The translations under genes were made by a program, and so were the position numbers. A stretch of DNA of 48,312 nt from Planctomycetota bacterium (GTDB taxonomy: Bacteria; Planctomycetota; Planctomycetia; Gemmatales; Gemmataceae): positions 1 to 48,312 of the forward strand of contig VGYC01000032.1 of NCBI GenBank assembly GCA_016873095.1, read 5' to 3'. Below are positions 23,763 to 32,371 of this stretch, piece after piece (position 1 is the stretch's first letter; each line of letters begins with the position of its first letter). The notes beneath the pieces are model-generated. The model had not been told where the DNA came from. It did no database searches and was given only the letters and a program-made list of their open reading frames with translations.

Positions 23763-25865
23763 ATGCGCCGTGCGTTCCAAATCATTCTGTTGCTGGTCTT
23801 GCTGTCCGCGCCGACAGCGCTGCAGGCCCAGGAAAGCAAGAGCCTGGCGGAGCTGATGCCGGCCAAGGTCTGGGCGTACGCCGAAGTCCGGCAACCGGGG
23901 CGGTTCGCAGCAGAAATCCAGAAGCTCTTCGCCGGCTCGATGCTCGGCGATGTCCCGCGCTCGCTGGACAAGCTGCGGGCCAGGACGGGCCCCTTGCGCG
24001 GCGTGGGCGTGGTCGAGGCGGCAATTCTCAGCGTCTTGCTGGCGCCGGAGATGGCCAGGGAACTTGACCAGATTCAAGGCGTGGGCGCCGCCTTTGGCGG
24101 CTTCGCAGCTGACGGCGAGCCGCACTTTCTCTTCGTCCTCCAGCCGGGCAAGAGCAGCCTCGCTCCGTTCCTGATGCGGATGTTCTTGACCATAGCGCCG
24201 GTTCATCCCGCCGAGACTGTCGAGGGTGTGTCGATCTATCGCCTTCGCGAATCTCGAGTGGTCCGCAATCAGTTCGTGGAGGAACGGGATGGTGCAGCGC
24301 TGGCAATGGCGCCGGATGCTCTGCTTCTGGGTTCGCCCTCGATGGTTCGCGACGCCATCCGCTGTCTCAAGGGCAAGAAGACGACCGCCGCGCTGGCCGA
24401 GGACAAGAACTTTCAGGAAGCCGCCGCCGAGATCGATAACCGGCCAGGGGTGTTCGCGTTCGTCAACCCGGCCGCGGCAATCGATAGCCTGGACGCAAGT
24501 CATCCCGATGGCGGCGCGATGCTGCGGCAAAGCCCCGTCGCCAGCCTCGTCAATCCCAGGGCGGTTCGGGGCGTAGGCATGGGCCTGAGCCTGAACAGGG
24601 GCACGCTGAGCTTTCGCAAGGTCGCCCTGCTGAAGAAAGGCGAGAAGTCGCTGGTGCTGGACGCCTTGCCGTCGCGGCCGGTTGACCCCGCCTTGCTGAA
24701 CTTTGCGCCGCGCGACACCATCTTCGCCGCCGCCATCAGCAACGGCGACGGTCCGGCCCGGTTCAAGAAGGCCCTGGCGGAGCTGGACACCATTCTCCTG
24801 CCGCTCACCAAGGTCAAGATCAGCGACATGCTGCATCAGCTCGAAAAGAAGGTCGAGCTGGACCTGAGCAAGGACGTGATCGGCAAGATCGCCGCCGTCG
24901 CAGTCGCCATGGGCGATCCGTCGAAGGCGCCGGTCCGCCGCGTCGAGGAGAAGGGCCCGGACTTTCATCGCGTCAGCATCAGCCCGGAGACGCCGCTGGT
25001 CGTGATCGTGCAGGCCGTGGATGAGCCGGCGGCGAATGATCTGGCGAAGGCGGCACCGCGTCTTTGGGGCCTGATCTCCGGCCAGCCGGCGGTGGAACCC
25101 GCCACCAAGAAAGCTGCCGGCCGCGACATCCAGCACCTGAGAATGGGCAGTGGCGATTCCATCTATTTCGGCCGCAGCGGCTCGACTCTGATCTTCGGTC
25201 CTTTCGCCGATCCGGTCGCCCAGTCCCTGGCTGCCGGCAGCAAGAAGAACGGCCTGCTGACACTGCCGAAGCTCGCCGCCCGCGAAAGGGAACTGCAAGA
25301 CGCCGGCGCCCTGCTCGTCGTGCGCCCCTTCGGCACGGTGATGGCCGTGCTGCTGGGTCATGGCGTCAGCCGCGTGACTACCTCACCTGATTCCGACCCG
25401 AAAAACGTGCCCGAACCAAAGAAAGAAGGCCGGCAGCGCCAGCCGGACAACGCGGACCCGATCGTGAAGAAGAACGAAATCGTGCAGCCCGACGCGGAGG
25501 AGGCCAAGATCTTGCAGCAGTTCGCCAGGATCGTCGAGCTGGAAGACTGGCTGATCTTGCGTCTGACGAAGAAGGCCGACCGCATCGTGCGCGACGGCCA
25601 GGCAGCGAACCTCGACAAGGTCATCCCGCGCACGGTCGATTTCTTCCTGGAACAATGGCTGCGCTTCCAGGACCACGCGCCGCCCTTCAAGGAAATCAGG
25701 CCGGAAAAGCGGCTCAAGCAACCCATCGATGCGCCGGGCGCACGGTTCGATCTTGACCGGTCGCGCGCGACCGGCAAAGATTTGCGCGGGAGGAAGAGCA
25801 ATGAGGAAAGAAAAAGCGTCGCGCCGGCCGGTATCGGTGCCAAAGACGCTCAAGATCATCGTTGA
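23763..25865 (+). CDS. Large secreted protein of unknown function (DUF3352-like)
   Basis: A 700-residue protein with a clear signal peptide (FQIILLLVLLSAPTALQAQ). The start follows GGGAGGTGG. The chain has two similar halves of alternating strands and helices of the sort seen in planctomycete DUF3352-like proteins: LAELMPAKVWAYAEVRQPGRFA at the start, LFVLQPGKSSLAPFLMRMFLT, LLLGSPSMVRDAIRCLKG, PRDTIFAAAISNGDGPARFKKAL, and a second unit near VVIVQAVDEPAANDLAKA and SGSTLIFGPFADPVAQSL. No catalytic motif or anchor is seen. The last 60 residues are charged and low in complexity. Its 3' end overlaps the HicB-like gene by 65 bases in another frame, which suggests either coupled expression or an extended C-terminus. 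Confidence 0.72.
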   Translation: MRRAFQIILLLVLLSAPTALQAQESKSLAELMPAKVWAYAEVRQPGRFAAEIQKLFAGSMLGDVPRSLDKLRARTGPLRGVGVVEAAILSVLLAPEMARELDQIQGVGAAFGGFAADGEPHFLFVLQPGKSSLAPFLMRMFLTIAPVHPAETVEGVSIYRLRESRVVRNQFVEERDGAALAMAPDALLLGSPSMVRDAIRCLKGKKTTAALAEDKNFQEAAAEIDNRPGVFAFVNPAAAIDSLDASHPDGGAMLRQSPVASLVNPRAVRGVGMGLSLNRGTLSFRKVALLKKGEKSLVLDALPSRPVDPALLNFAPRDTIFAAAISNGDGPARFKKALAELDTILLPLTKVKISDMLHQLEKKVELDLSKDVIGKIAAVAVAMGDPSKAPVRRVEEKGPDFHRVSISPETPLVVIVQAVDEPAANDLAKAAPRLWGLISGQPAVEPATKKAAGRDIQHLRMGSGDSIYFGRSGSTLIFGPFADPVAQSLAAGSKKNGLLTLPKLAARERELQDAGALLVVRPFGTVMAVLLGHGVSRVTTSPDSDPKNVPEPKKEGRQRQPDNADPIVKKNEIVQPDAEEAKILQQFARIVELEDWLILRLTKKADRIVRDGQAANLDKVIPRTVDFFLEQWLRFQDHAPPFKEIRPEKRLKQPIDAPGARFDLDRSRATGKDLRGRKSNEERKSVAPAGIGAKDAQDHR

Positions 25866-26064
25866 AAAGCACCCGGATGGCTTCGTCGCCTATCCGCTGG
25901 GTCTTCGCGGCGTCGTGGTCGGCGAGGGCAGCACGTACAAGAAGGCGATGGCGGATGTGAAATCCGCCATCCGCTTTCACGTCGAAACCTTTGGCCGGCA
26001 GGTCATCGAGCAGGAATCTCCCGTCCTCGAGGCGTTCGTGGACGAGGCGGAGGCGCCGGGGTGA
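25801..26064 (+). CDS. HicB-like antitoxin-type protein, solitary
   Basis: An 87-residue protein with the HicB-like fold (KIIVEKHPDGFVAYPLGLRGVVVGEGSTYKKAMADVKSAIRFHVETFG), a partial RNase H-like domain that in HicAB pairs neutralises the HicA mRNA interferase. No HicA gene is visible on either side. No helix-turn-helix or ribbon-helix-helix segment follows the domain, so DNA binding is not indicated. The start follows GGGAGGAAG and lies inside the end of the preceding gene; the frame is open 24 codons further upstream. Its stop overlaps the start of the small membrane protein gene (TGATG), so the two are translationally coupled. It may be an orphan antitoxin or an unrelated regulator with the same fold. 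Confidence 0.78.
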   Translation: MRKEKASRRPVSVPKTLKIIVEKHPDGFVAYPLGLRGVVVGEGSTYKKAMADVKSAIRFHVETFGRQVIEQESPVLEAFVDEAEAPG

Positions 26065-26357
26065 TGCAGCACGTTTCAGCGTACGCGTTTGCTGCACTTG
26101 TCTGCCTGTCTTGCTCCGGCATGCTGCTTGCCATCCCAGTGAGCATTTCGGGTAATGAATGGAAAGTGATTCTTGTCGCCCTGTGTTGGCCAACCGCAGT
26201 CGTTTCGCTCGCGCTCGGGACAGTGTTTGGTGTGCTGGGATTCATTGCTGAGAAGGGCTGGCGATTTCGTTTGCAAGCCGGGATTTCGGGACTCTTGTGT
26301 GTCGGGAGTTTATGCTGGTTCTGGCAATCCCTCTGGCGCAACTGGATGCCATCCTGA
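26064..26357 (+). CDS. Small three-helix membrane protein, unknown function
   Basis: A 97-residue hydrophobic protein with three predicted helices: FAALVCLSCSGMLLAIPVSI, VILVALCWPTAVVSLALGTVFGVLGFIA and LQAGISGLLCVGSLCWFW. Its ATG overlaps the stop of the HicB-like gene by one base (GTGATG), and GGAGG lies upstream inside that gene. A GTG at 26061 is an alternative start. No family is recognised. Coupling to the HicB-like gene suggests a functional link, which is inference. Its base composition looks slightly less GC-rich than its neighbours. It converges on the FG-GAP gene, 33 bases away. Confidence 0.6.
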   Translation: MQHVSAYAFAALVCLSCSGMLLAIPVSISGNEWKVILVALCWPTAVVSLALGTVFGVLGFIAEKGWRFRLQAGISGLLCVGSLCWFWQSLWRNWMPS

Positions 26358-26390
26358 GCCGTTGGGATGGCGTCCGGATGACAGTGACCT

Positions 26391-27614
26391 TCACTTCCCC
26401 AGGTTCCAGTAAATCCGCGCGTTGTGCGTCTGCCGGCCGACGGCGATGATGTCGATCCGGCCGTCGCCGTCGAGGTCGGCGACCGTGAGGTCCTCGCAGG
26501 CCACGCCGCCGTTGTCGAGGATGTGGCGGGCCCATTTGCTGCCGTGCTCGTCCGTCGCCCTGTAAAGCCGCACGCCACGGCGTTCCTTGAACGTATCGCC
26601 CTTGTCCGGGTCGTCGCGAACGCCGATGACGAGTTCGTCGCTGCCGTCGCCGTCGAGGTCGGCGCACCAGACGGCGTGGCCCCAGCGCAGATGATCGTCG
26701 ATGACGTGCCGCTTCCACAGTTGCGTGGCATCGTCCGGCTCGGAGTAGACGACCACCTGGTTGCCGTGCCACGGCTCGATGGTGGCGATGAACTTCTTGC
26801 CGTTCTTGAGCTTGCCGAGCTTGATCTCGCTGGCGCCGCGCTTGCCCTTGGGATTCTCCTGGTTGCCCGCGCCCAGGTGACGCTTCGACCACCTGTCGCC
26901 GTTGCGGCTCAGGAGATTCACGCCTTCGTAGCTGGCGGTGAGGATGTCGACGCCCTTCTTCTTCGCCGGGATCGGCCAGAAGTTGTGTGACACGTGCAGG
27001 CTCTCGTCGATGGCCTCGGCAGCCCAGCGGTCGCGGGCCGGGTCCTTCGGGATGCGATAGGCCAGCACGCGCAGCGGCGCGTCCATCCAGTTCTTGGCAG
27101 ACGAACTGCCCCGGCCAAAGAGCGGGACGACCAGCAGCGCCGGCTTGCCGTTGCCGTCGATGTCGGCGAAGCGGATGCGATGCACCGTCGGCTCGCTATC
27201 GATGGGGTGGATGGTCCAGGGCTCGTCGAGCGTCTTGCCGCGGCGGAGCCATTGCAGCGTGCCGCCTCCCTTGGTGTTGCCGGGGTTCCAGCCGGCGCCA
27301 AGGGCAAAGTCGATCTTGCCGTCGCCGTCAATGTCGGCGGCATCGATGCAGACATTGTCCGGCTGCGTCTGTCCCTCGATCATCGTCCGCCGTTTCCATG
27401 TCGGGTTCTGATACCAGACAACGCGTCTGGAATCGACGACGACGATGTCCTTCTTGCCATCGCCATCGACATCGGCGACGACGACGCCATAGCCGACGGT
27501 GAAACCGGTCTCGATCTCCTGCGAACGGAACTTCGGAAAGGTGGGGCCGTCGCTGTATGCGGAACGCGTCAGGAACAGCAGCAGCGTCGCCGCCAAGGCT
27601 GGAATGAGCTTCAT
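26391..27614 (-). CDS. Secreted FG-GAP/VCBS repeat protein
   Basis: A 407-residue protein with a signal peptide (LIPALAATLLLFLTRSAYS). Five calcium-binding-type loops of the DxDGDGxxD kind recur: VADVDGDGKKDIVV, AADIDGDGKIDFALG, FADIDGNGKPALLV, CADLDGDGSDELVIG and VADLDGDGRIDIIAVG. Between them are propeller-like strands such as RRVVWYQNPTWKRRTMI. It is therefore an integrin-alpha-like seven-bladed propeller, probably exported and calcium-stabilised. The ligand is unknown; related proteins are common in planctomycetes. The ATG at 27614 follows GGGAGAC; the frame runs 17 codons further upstream. It lies 47 bases after the Uma2 gene on the same strand. Confidence 0.88.
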   Translation of the reverse strand: MKLIPALAATLLLFLTRSAYSDGPTFPKFRSQEIETGFTVGYGVVVADVDGDGKKDIVVVDSRRVVWYQNPTWKRRTMIEGQTQPDNVCIDAADIDGDGKIDFALGAGWNPGNTKGGGTLQWLRRGKTLDEPWTIHPIDSEPTVHRIRFADIDGNGKPALLVVPLFGRGSSSAKNWMDAPLRVLAYRIPKDPARDRWAAEAIDESLHVSHNFWPIPAKKKGVDILTASYEGVNLLSRNGDRWSKRHLGAGNQENPKGKRGASEIKLGKLKNGKKFIATIEPWHGNQVVVYSEPDDATQLWKRHVIDDHLRWGHAVWCADLDGDGSDELVIGVRDDPDKGDTFKERRGVRLYRATDEHGSKWARHILDNGGVACEDLTVADLDGDGRIDIIAVGRQTHNARIYWNLGK

Positions 27615-27661
27615 CGGAGTCTCCCGTGGAATGACATCTACAACTGATCGTCGGAACATGC

Positions 27662-28246
27662 TCATGTTCCCGCCTCGGGAACGAAACTCACGCCTTGGTA
27701 GATCTCGGCCAGCGGCAGTTCCGTCGCGATTTCGGTCAAAGGCAGGATGGCGTTCAGCCCGTCGTGCGTTTGCGGAACAAAACCCTCGCCGGTTCGACGC
27801 CAGACGACCACGCTTGCGAATTCCTGCTCGACGAGTACATAGGCCGCGAGCGAGGGAATGGCCAGGTATGCGTCCTTCTTCTCGCCTTCGTCGATGCGCC
27901 GCGTTCCCCTGGAAAGCACCTCGAATATGACGATGGGTTGATCTTGAAACGACTCGTCATCGCGATTGGGGTCACAGACAACCGACACGTCCGGATAATA
28001 GAAGCGAATCTCGCCGGGCAAACGGATGCGCATCTTGGTATCGGAGTTGAACGGCTGACAGGGCTTGCCGCGCAGCCGGGCGAATATCGAGCCGAAGATA
28101 TTGCCGACGATGCGATTGTGAACGTTTCGCGCCCCGGCCATGGCGTAGGCGATGCCGCCGACGTACTCATGCTTGATCGACGAGGTCAGCTCACCGGCGA
28201 GGTAATCCTCCACGGCGAGCCGGTTGATCTTGTGCGCGGCGCTCAT
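27662..28246 (-). CDS. Uma2 family (DUF820) endonuclease-like protein
   Basis: A 194-residue protein of the Uma2 family, a PD-(D/E)XK nuclease fold expanded in cyanobacteria and planctomycetes. The fold is shown by FYYPDVSVVCDP with D86, and PIVIFEVLSRGTRRID with E109, followed by DEGEKKDAYLAIPSLAAYVLVEQ. The N-terminus (LAVEDYLAGELTSSIKHEYVGGIAYAMAG) is typical. The biological role of the family is not established. It follows thiC by 62 bases on the same strand but has its own promoter (28253-28281) whose -10 lies only six bases before the ATG, so the transcript may be leaderless; no ribosome binding site is present, consistent with that. Confidence 0.92.
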   Translation of the reverse strand: MSAAHKINRLAVEDYLAGELTSSIKHEYVGGIAYAMAGARNVHNRIVGNIFGSIFARLRGKPCQPFNSDTKMRIRLPGEIRFYYPDVSVVCDPNRDDESFQDQPIVIFEVLSRGTRRIDEGEKKDAYLAIPSLAAYVLVEQEFASVVVWRRTGEGFVPQTHDGLNAILPLTEIATELPLAEIYQGVSFVPEAGT

Positions 28247-28252
28247 GCGCTA

Positions 28253-28281
28253 ACTATAATTGGTCAGCACCAGTCCTGCAA
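28253..28281 (-). promoter_or_regulatory. Promoter of the Uma2 gene, probably leaderless
   Basis: On the minus strand TTGCAG (28276-28281) and TATAGT (28253-28258) are separated by exactly 17 bases. Only TAGCGC lies between the -10 and the ATG, so transcription would start at or next to the start codon. Confidence 0.65.
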
Positions 28282-28308
28282 GCGCGCGAAGGTCCGTACG
28301 AAACTCCG

Positions 28309-29646
<1,338 letters not shown>

Positions 29647-29690
29647 TTAGCCGCGCCACGGAGTCGAAGACTTCGCGTCGCTGCCAAGTG

Positions 29691-30149
29691 TCACGTGACT
29701 GCCTTCAGCCATCCTCCCGCGTAATTCAACAACGGATTCCATACGCCGATCATGGCGTTGATCACATAGAGCACCAGCACCGGCAGGTACATGTAGATCA
29801 TGAACATGCTCAGCCCCTGGAAGAAGTCCTCCAGGGCGAAGAAGACAAAGAAGATGCCGGCGGCTGCCGGGATGTAGCCCATCAGCACGAGCAAGTGAAT
29901 CGGCCCGGCCGGAAAGCCGGCCCACCCTGCCAGCATGTAATCGACGATCACGAAGCCAACCGTCATGACCGCGACCAGCAGCGTGGCGAACGTGCACCGC
30001 CACCAAAGCGCATTCTTCGGCATGTCGATTGGCTTGGGCCCCTGACGGATCTTGTAGGCGGCGAAGGCGAGCGGGATATTGACGGGCCACAGGGCCGCGA
30101 TCGTCACGGTCCAGGCCAGAGCCCCGCGCACGAAGTGATACAGCTCCAC
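29691..30149 (-). CDS. Uncharacterised four-helix membrane protein, first gene behind the TPP riboswitch
   Basis: A 152-residue hydrophobic protein starting with GTG (MELYHFVRGALAWTVTIAAL). Four helices are predicted at about residues 9-32, 50-72, 84-106 and 110-135, with a short basic loop (KIRQGPKPIDMPKNALWW) after the first and a conserved-looking acidic turn (FALEDFFQGL) between the third and fourth. I do not recognise ThiT, PnuT, YkoE, ThiV or another known thiamine transporter, and it is smaller than these. The start codon is only 8 bases from the 3' strand of riboswitch stem P1, which suggests translational control. The next gene is thiC. Thiamine-related uptake or membrane function is an inference from that context. 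Confidence 0.8.
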   Translation of the reverse strand: MELYHFVRGALAWTVTIAALWPVNIPLAFAAYKIRQGPKPIDMPKNALWWRCTFATLLVAVMTVGFVIVDYMLAGWAGFPAGPIHLLVLMGYIPAAAGIFFVFFALEDFFQGLSMFMIYMYLPVLVLYVINAMIGVWNPLLNYAGGWLKAVT

Positions 30150-30156
30150 ACGCTAC

Positions 30157-30240
30157 TCGCTTTCCCACGCCGGCATGATCCGGATCAGGTCCCAGGGTCT
30201 GCTCTCAGCCCGGCGTCGTCCCGCCGGACACCCCTAGCGA
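30157..30240 (-). promoter_or_regulatory. TPP (thiamine pyrophosphate) riboswitch
   Basis: Read on the minus strand the Thi-box is clear. Stem P1 is TCGCT (30236-30240) with AGCGA (30157-30161). AGGGGTG follows, then the P3 arm TCCGGCGGGACGACGCCGG, GCTGAGA, ACCC, CTGATCCGGATCATGCCGGCG for P4/P5, and TGGGAA before P1 closes. These are the conserved pyrimidine- and pyrophosphate-binding segments of the class. The downstream GTG start lies within 8 bases, so repression probably hides the start region. Confidence 0.95.
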
Positions 30241-30250
30241 TTCTCCCTGA

Positions 30251-30278
30251 ATTGTATCTCTCGCGCCTTCTGCTTCAA
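30251..30278 (-). promoter_or_regulatory. Promoter of the riboswitch-membrane protein-thiC operon
   Basis: On the minus strand TTGAAG (30273-30278) and TACAAT (30251-30256) are separated by 16 bases. The predicted transcript start falls just before riboswitch stem P1. Confidence 0.6.
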
Positions 30279-30311
30279 GGAGGGATGACGGCCGCGTCGC
30301 GGATTGACAGC

Positions 30312-30317
30312 TATAAT
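30312..30317 (+). promoter_or_regulatory. Possible -10 box for the VOC protein gene
   Basis: TATAAT is a perfect -10 hexamer 42 bases before the start codon, divergent from the thiamine promoter. No good -35 is found at 16-18 bases; a TTGACA sits only two bases upstream of it, which is too close. Confidence 0.4.
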
Positions 30318-30358
30318 GCGGAAGGCCTGGATCGGCTCGACAACACTGGATCAACGCC

Positions 30359-30778
30359 ATGTCGCTGGACATCATCAAACTCGACCATTGCTCGATTCTC
30401 ATCACCGACGTCGCGCGCAGCCGCCAGTTCTATCGCGATATCCTGGGGCTGCGCGCAATCAACAAGCCGCGGACCTTCGACTTTGTCGCGCTGTGGTTCG
30501 ATCTGGGGGATCACCATATCCATCTGCTGCTCAAGGACAGGCCGGACGTCATCAGCCCGCGGCACTTCGCCTTGCGCGTCGCCAATGCCCGCCAGGCACG
30601 CTCTTTTTTCCAGACGCACGGGATCGCCATCCAGGAATCCACGCTCATCCCGGGGGCCGACCGCTTCTTCATCGCCGATCCGGACGGCAACCGCATCGAG
30701 ATCATCCAGTGGCTCAGGCCGTATAGCTCCGAGGAGAACGCCGTCGTGGAACCGGATGCCGATCTTGTCGGTCGCTGA
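30359..30778 (+). CDS. VOC superfamily (glyoxalase/dioxygenase-like) protein
   Basis: A 139-residue protein of the vicinal oxygen chelate fold, two beta-alpha-beta-beta-beta units. LDHCSILITDVARSRQFYRDILGL opens the fold with metal-site H10, HFALRVANARQARSFFQTHGI opens the second unit, and DPDGNRIEIIQW closes it with a metal-site glutamate. The fold covers glyoxalase I, extradiol dioxygenases and antibiotic-resistance proteins, and the substrate cannot be told. The start codon has only a weak GGATC before it. It is transcribed divergently from the thiamine operon and is followed by the inverted repeat at 30856-30932. Confidence 0.9.
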   Translation: MSLDIIKLDHCSILITDVARSRQFYRDILGLRAINKPRTFDFVALWFDLGDHHIHLLLKDRPDVISPRHFALRVANARQARSFFQTHGIAIQESTLIPGADRFFIADPDGNRIEIIQWLRPYSSEENAVVEPDADLVGR

Positions 30779-30855
30779 GCAGGGTCGGCAGGCGCGGCAA
30801 TTGCCAGGCGCATCCTGGAACTAGATGATTGTTTCGTCAGTCAGCCGTCGGCGAT

Positions 30856-30932
30856 GGGAGGGCGAGGCTCCTGCCGAGCCGTGGAGCAAATAACCAAGCG
30901 GGTTCACGGCTCGGCAGGAGCCTCGCCCTCCC
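30856..30932. repeat. Perfect 28-bp inverted repeat (MITE/REP-like hairpin)
   Basis: The arms 30856-30883 and 30905-30932 are exact reverse complements, each starting or ending with GGGAGGGCGAGGCTCC and its complement, around a 21-base loop richer in A/T. It lies in the 264-base gap between the VOC and aminotransferase genes. It has no T-run. I recall similar GGGAGGGCGAGGCTCC palindromes as frequent in planctomycete genomes, but this could not be checked here. Confidence 0.85.
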
Positions 30933-31042
30933 GAAATTCGGCCCATCCACTGATCGGGAACTTATTAAATGGCCAACTAGAATGACACCGGGCGATTTTG
31001 GGCACGCCGGCGATCGCGGATGGCGGGAAAGAGGATTCACTC

Positions 31043-32341
31043 ATGGCGTCGCGACAGCATCTGTTGCTTCCCTGGACCGTGCAGGAGCGCGAGGATCCGG
31101 TCCTCGAGTTCGATCATGGCGAGGGTGTCGTTTTTTTTGATCGCCAGGGGCGGCGCTATCTCGACTTCTTGTCGCAGCTTTTCAATTGCAGTCTGGGCCA
31201 CGGCAATCGCCGCGTGATCGAGGCGATTCAGCAGCAGGCTGCCAGGGCGGCGTGCGTGTCGCCCCAGGTGCTGACGGCGGAGCGGGCCGAGCTGGCCGGG
31301 CGGCTGGCGAAGGTCGCCCCCGGTGATCTGACACGCTGCTTCTTCGTCAACAGCGGCAGCGAGGCGGACGATCAGGCGTTCATCCTGGCGCGACTGTACA
31401 CGGGTCGGCCGAAGATCTTCGCCAAGTATCGCAGCTTTCACGGCACGACGCTGGCCGGGCTGGCCGTCGCCGGCGACCCGCGCCGCGCGGCCGTCGAGCC
31501 CGGCATCCAGGGGGCAGTTCGCTTCTTCGATCCTTTCTGTTATCGCTGCGACTTCGGCCTGGAGTTTCCCGCCTGCAAGATTCATTGCCTCGACGCGCTC
31601 GAACGGCAACTGCAGATGGAGAACCCGGCCACGGTGGCCGCCATCGTTGTCGAGCCGGTCACCGGCGCGGCCGGCGGCTTCCCGCTGCCGGATGGCTATC
31701 TCGCTGGCCTGCGATCACTCTGCGACAGGTACGGCATCTTGCTCATCGCCGACGAGGTCATCACCGGCTTCGGGCGGACCGGCAAGATGTTTGCCGTGGA
31801 ACATGACGGCGTCGTCCCCGACATGCTGACGCTGGCGAAGGGCCTGACGTCGGGTTACGTGCCGATGGGTGCGGTGCTGGTCCGCGAGCCGATCGGCAGG
31901 CACTTCGAGAGCAAGATGCTGCCCCTGGGCAGTACCTACGCCGCACATCCGCTGGCATGCGCCGCGGCGCTGGCCTGTCTCGACGAATACACGCCGGCCC
32001 TGCTGGAACATGTCCGGGCCATGAGCACGCACCTCTTCTCACGGCTGCACCGCCTGGCCGAGCGGCAGCGTCTCATCGGCGACGTGCGCGGCAAGGGGCT
32101 GTTCGCCTGCCTGGAACTGGTCGTCGATCGCGCCACGAAGCAGCCGCTGGTGCCGCCCAACACGGATTCGCCGCTGCCGTTGCAGATTCGCCGCCGCGCC
32201 TGGGACGAGGGCATCCATCTGCTGGCCCGCGGCAGCCTGATCGTCCTGGCCCCGCCGCTGATCGTGCAGACGAAGGAAATTGACGAAGCACTCGAAAGGC
32301 TCGAGCGCGTGCTGACCTGGCTGGCTGCACAGCTTCATTGA
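31043..32341 (+). CDS. Class III pyridoxal-phosphate aminotransferase
   Basis: A 432-residue fold-type I enzyme. HLLLPWTVQE near the N-terminus resembles omega-aminotransferases acting on taurine or beta-alanine. NSGSEADDQAFILAR binds the phosphate, D237 in IADEVITGFGRTG contacts the ring nitrogen, and K266 in LAKGLTSGYVPMGA is the Schiff-base lysine. The amino donor cannot be fixed from sequence; it belongs to the taurine/beta-alanine/hemL-like side of the class, distinct from the enzyme at 9892. The ATG at 31043 follows AGAGGA; the frame is open 15 codons upstream. It is followed 30 bases on by the large secreted protein gene. Confidence 0.9.
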   Translation: MASRQHLLLPWTVQEREDPVLEFDHGEGVVFFDRQGRRYLDFLSQLFNCSLGHGNRRVIEAIQQQAARAACVSPQVLTAERAELAGRLAKVAPGDLTRCFFVNSGSEADDQAFILARLYTGRPKIFAKYRSFHGTTLAGLAVAGDPRRAAVEPGIQGAVRFFDPFCYRCDFGLEFPACKIHCLDALERQLQMENPATVAAIVVEPVTGAAGGFPLPDGYLAGLRSLCDRYGILLIADEVITGFGRTGKMFAVEHDGVVPDMLTLAKGLTSGYVPMGAVLVREPIGRHFESKMLPLGSTYAAHPLACAAALACLDEYTPALLEHVRAMSTHLFSRLHRLAERQRLIGDVRGKGLFACLELVVDRATKQPLVPPNTDSPLPLQIRRRAWDEGIHLLARGSLIVLAPPLIVQTKEIDEALERLERVLTWLAAQLH

Positions 32342-32371
32342 CGCGGCGCGCGCCACTCGCTTGAGGGCAGC

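Noticed and set aside
23745-25361. A 538-codon minus-strand frame opposite the large secreted protein gene
   Set aside because: Rich in Q, R, D and H in the pattern of an antisense shadow; the plus-strand gene has a signal peptide and a strong ribosome binding site.
30304-30317. TTGACA followed by TATAAT as a strong promoter for the VOC gene
   Set aside because: The two hexamers are only two bases apart, far from the 16-18 needed, so only the -10 is kept with low confidence.
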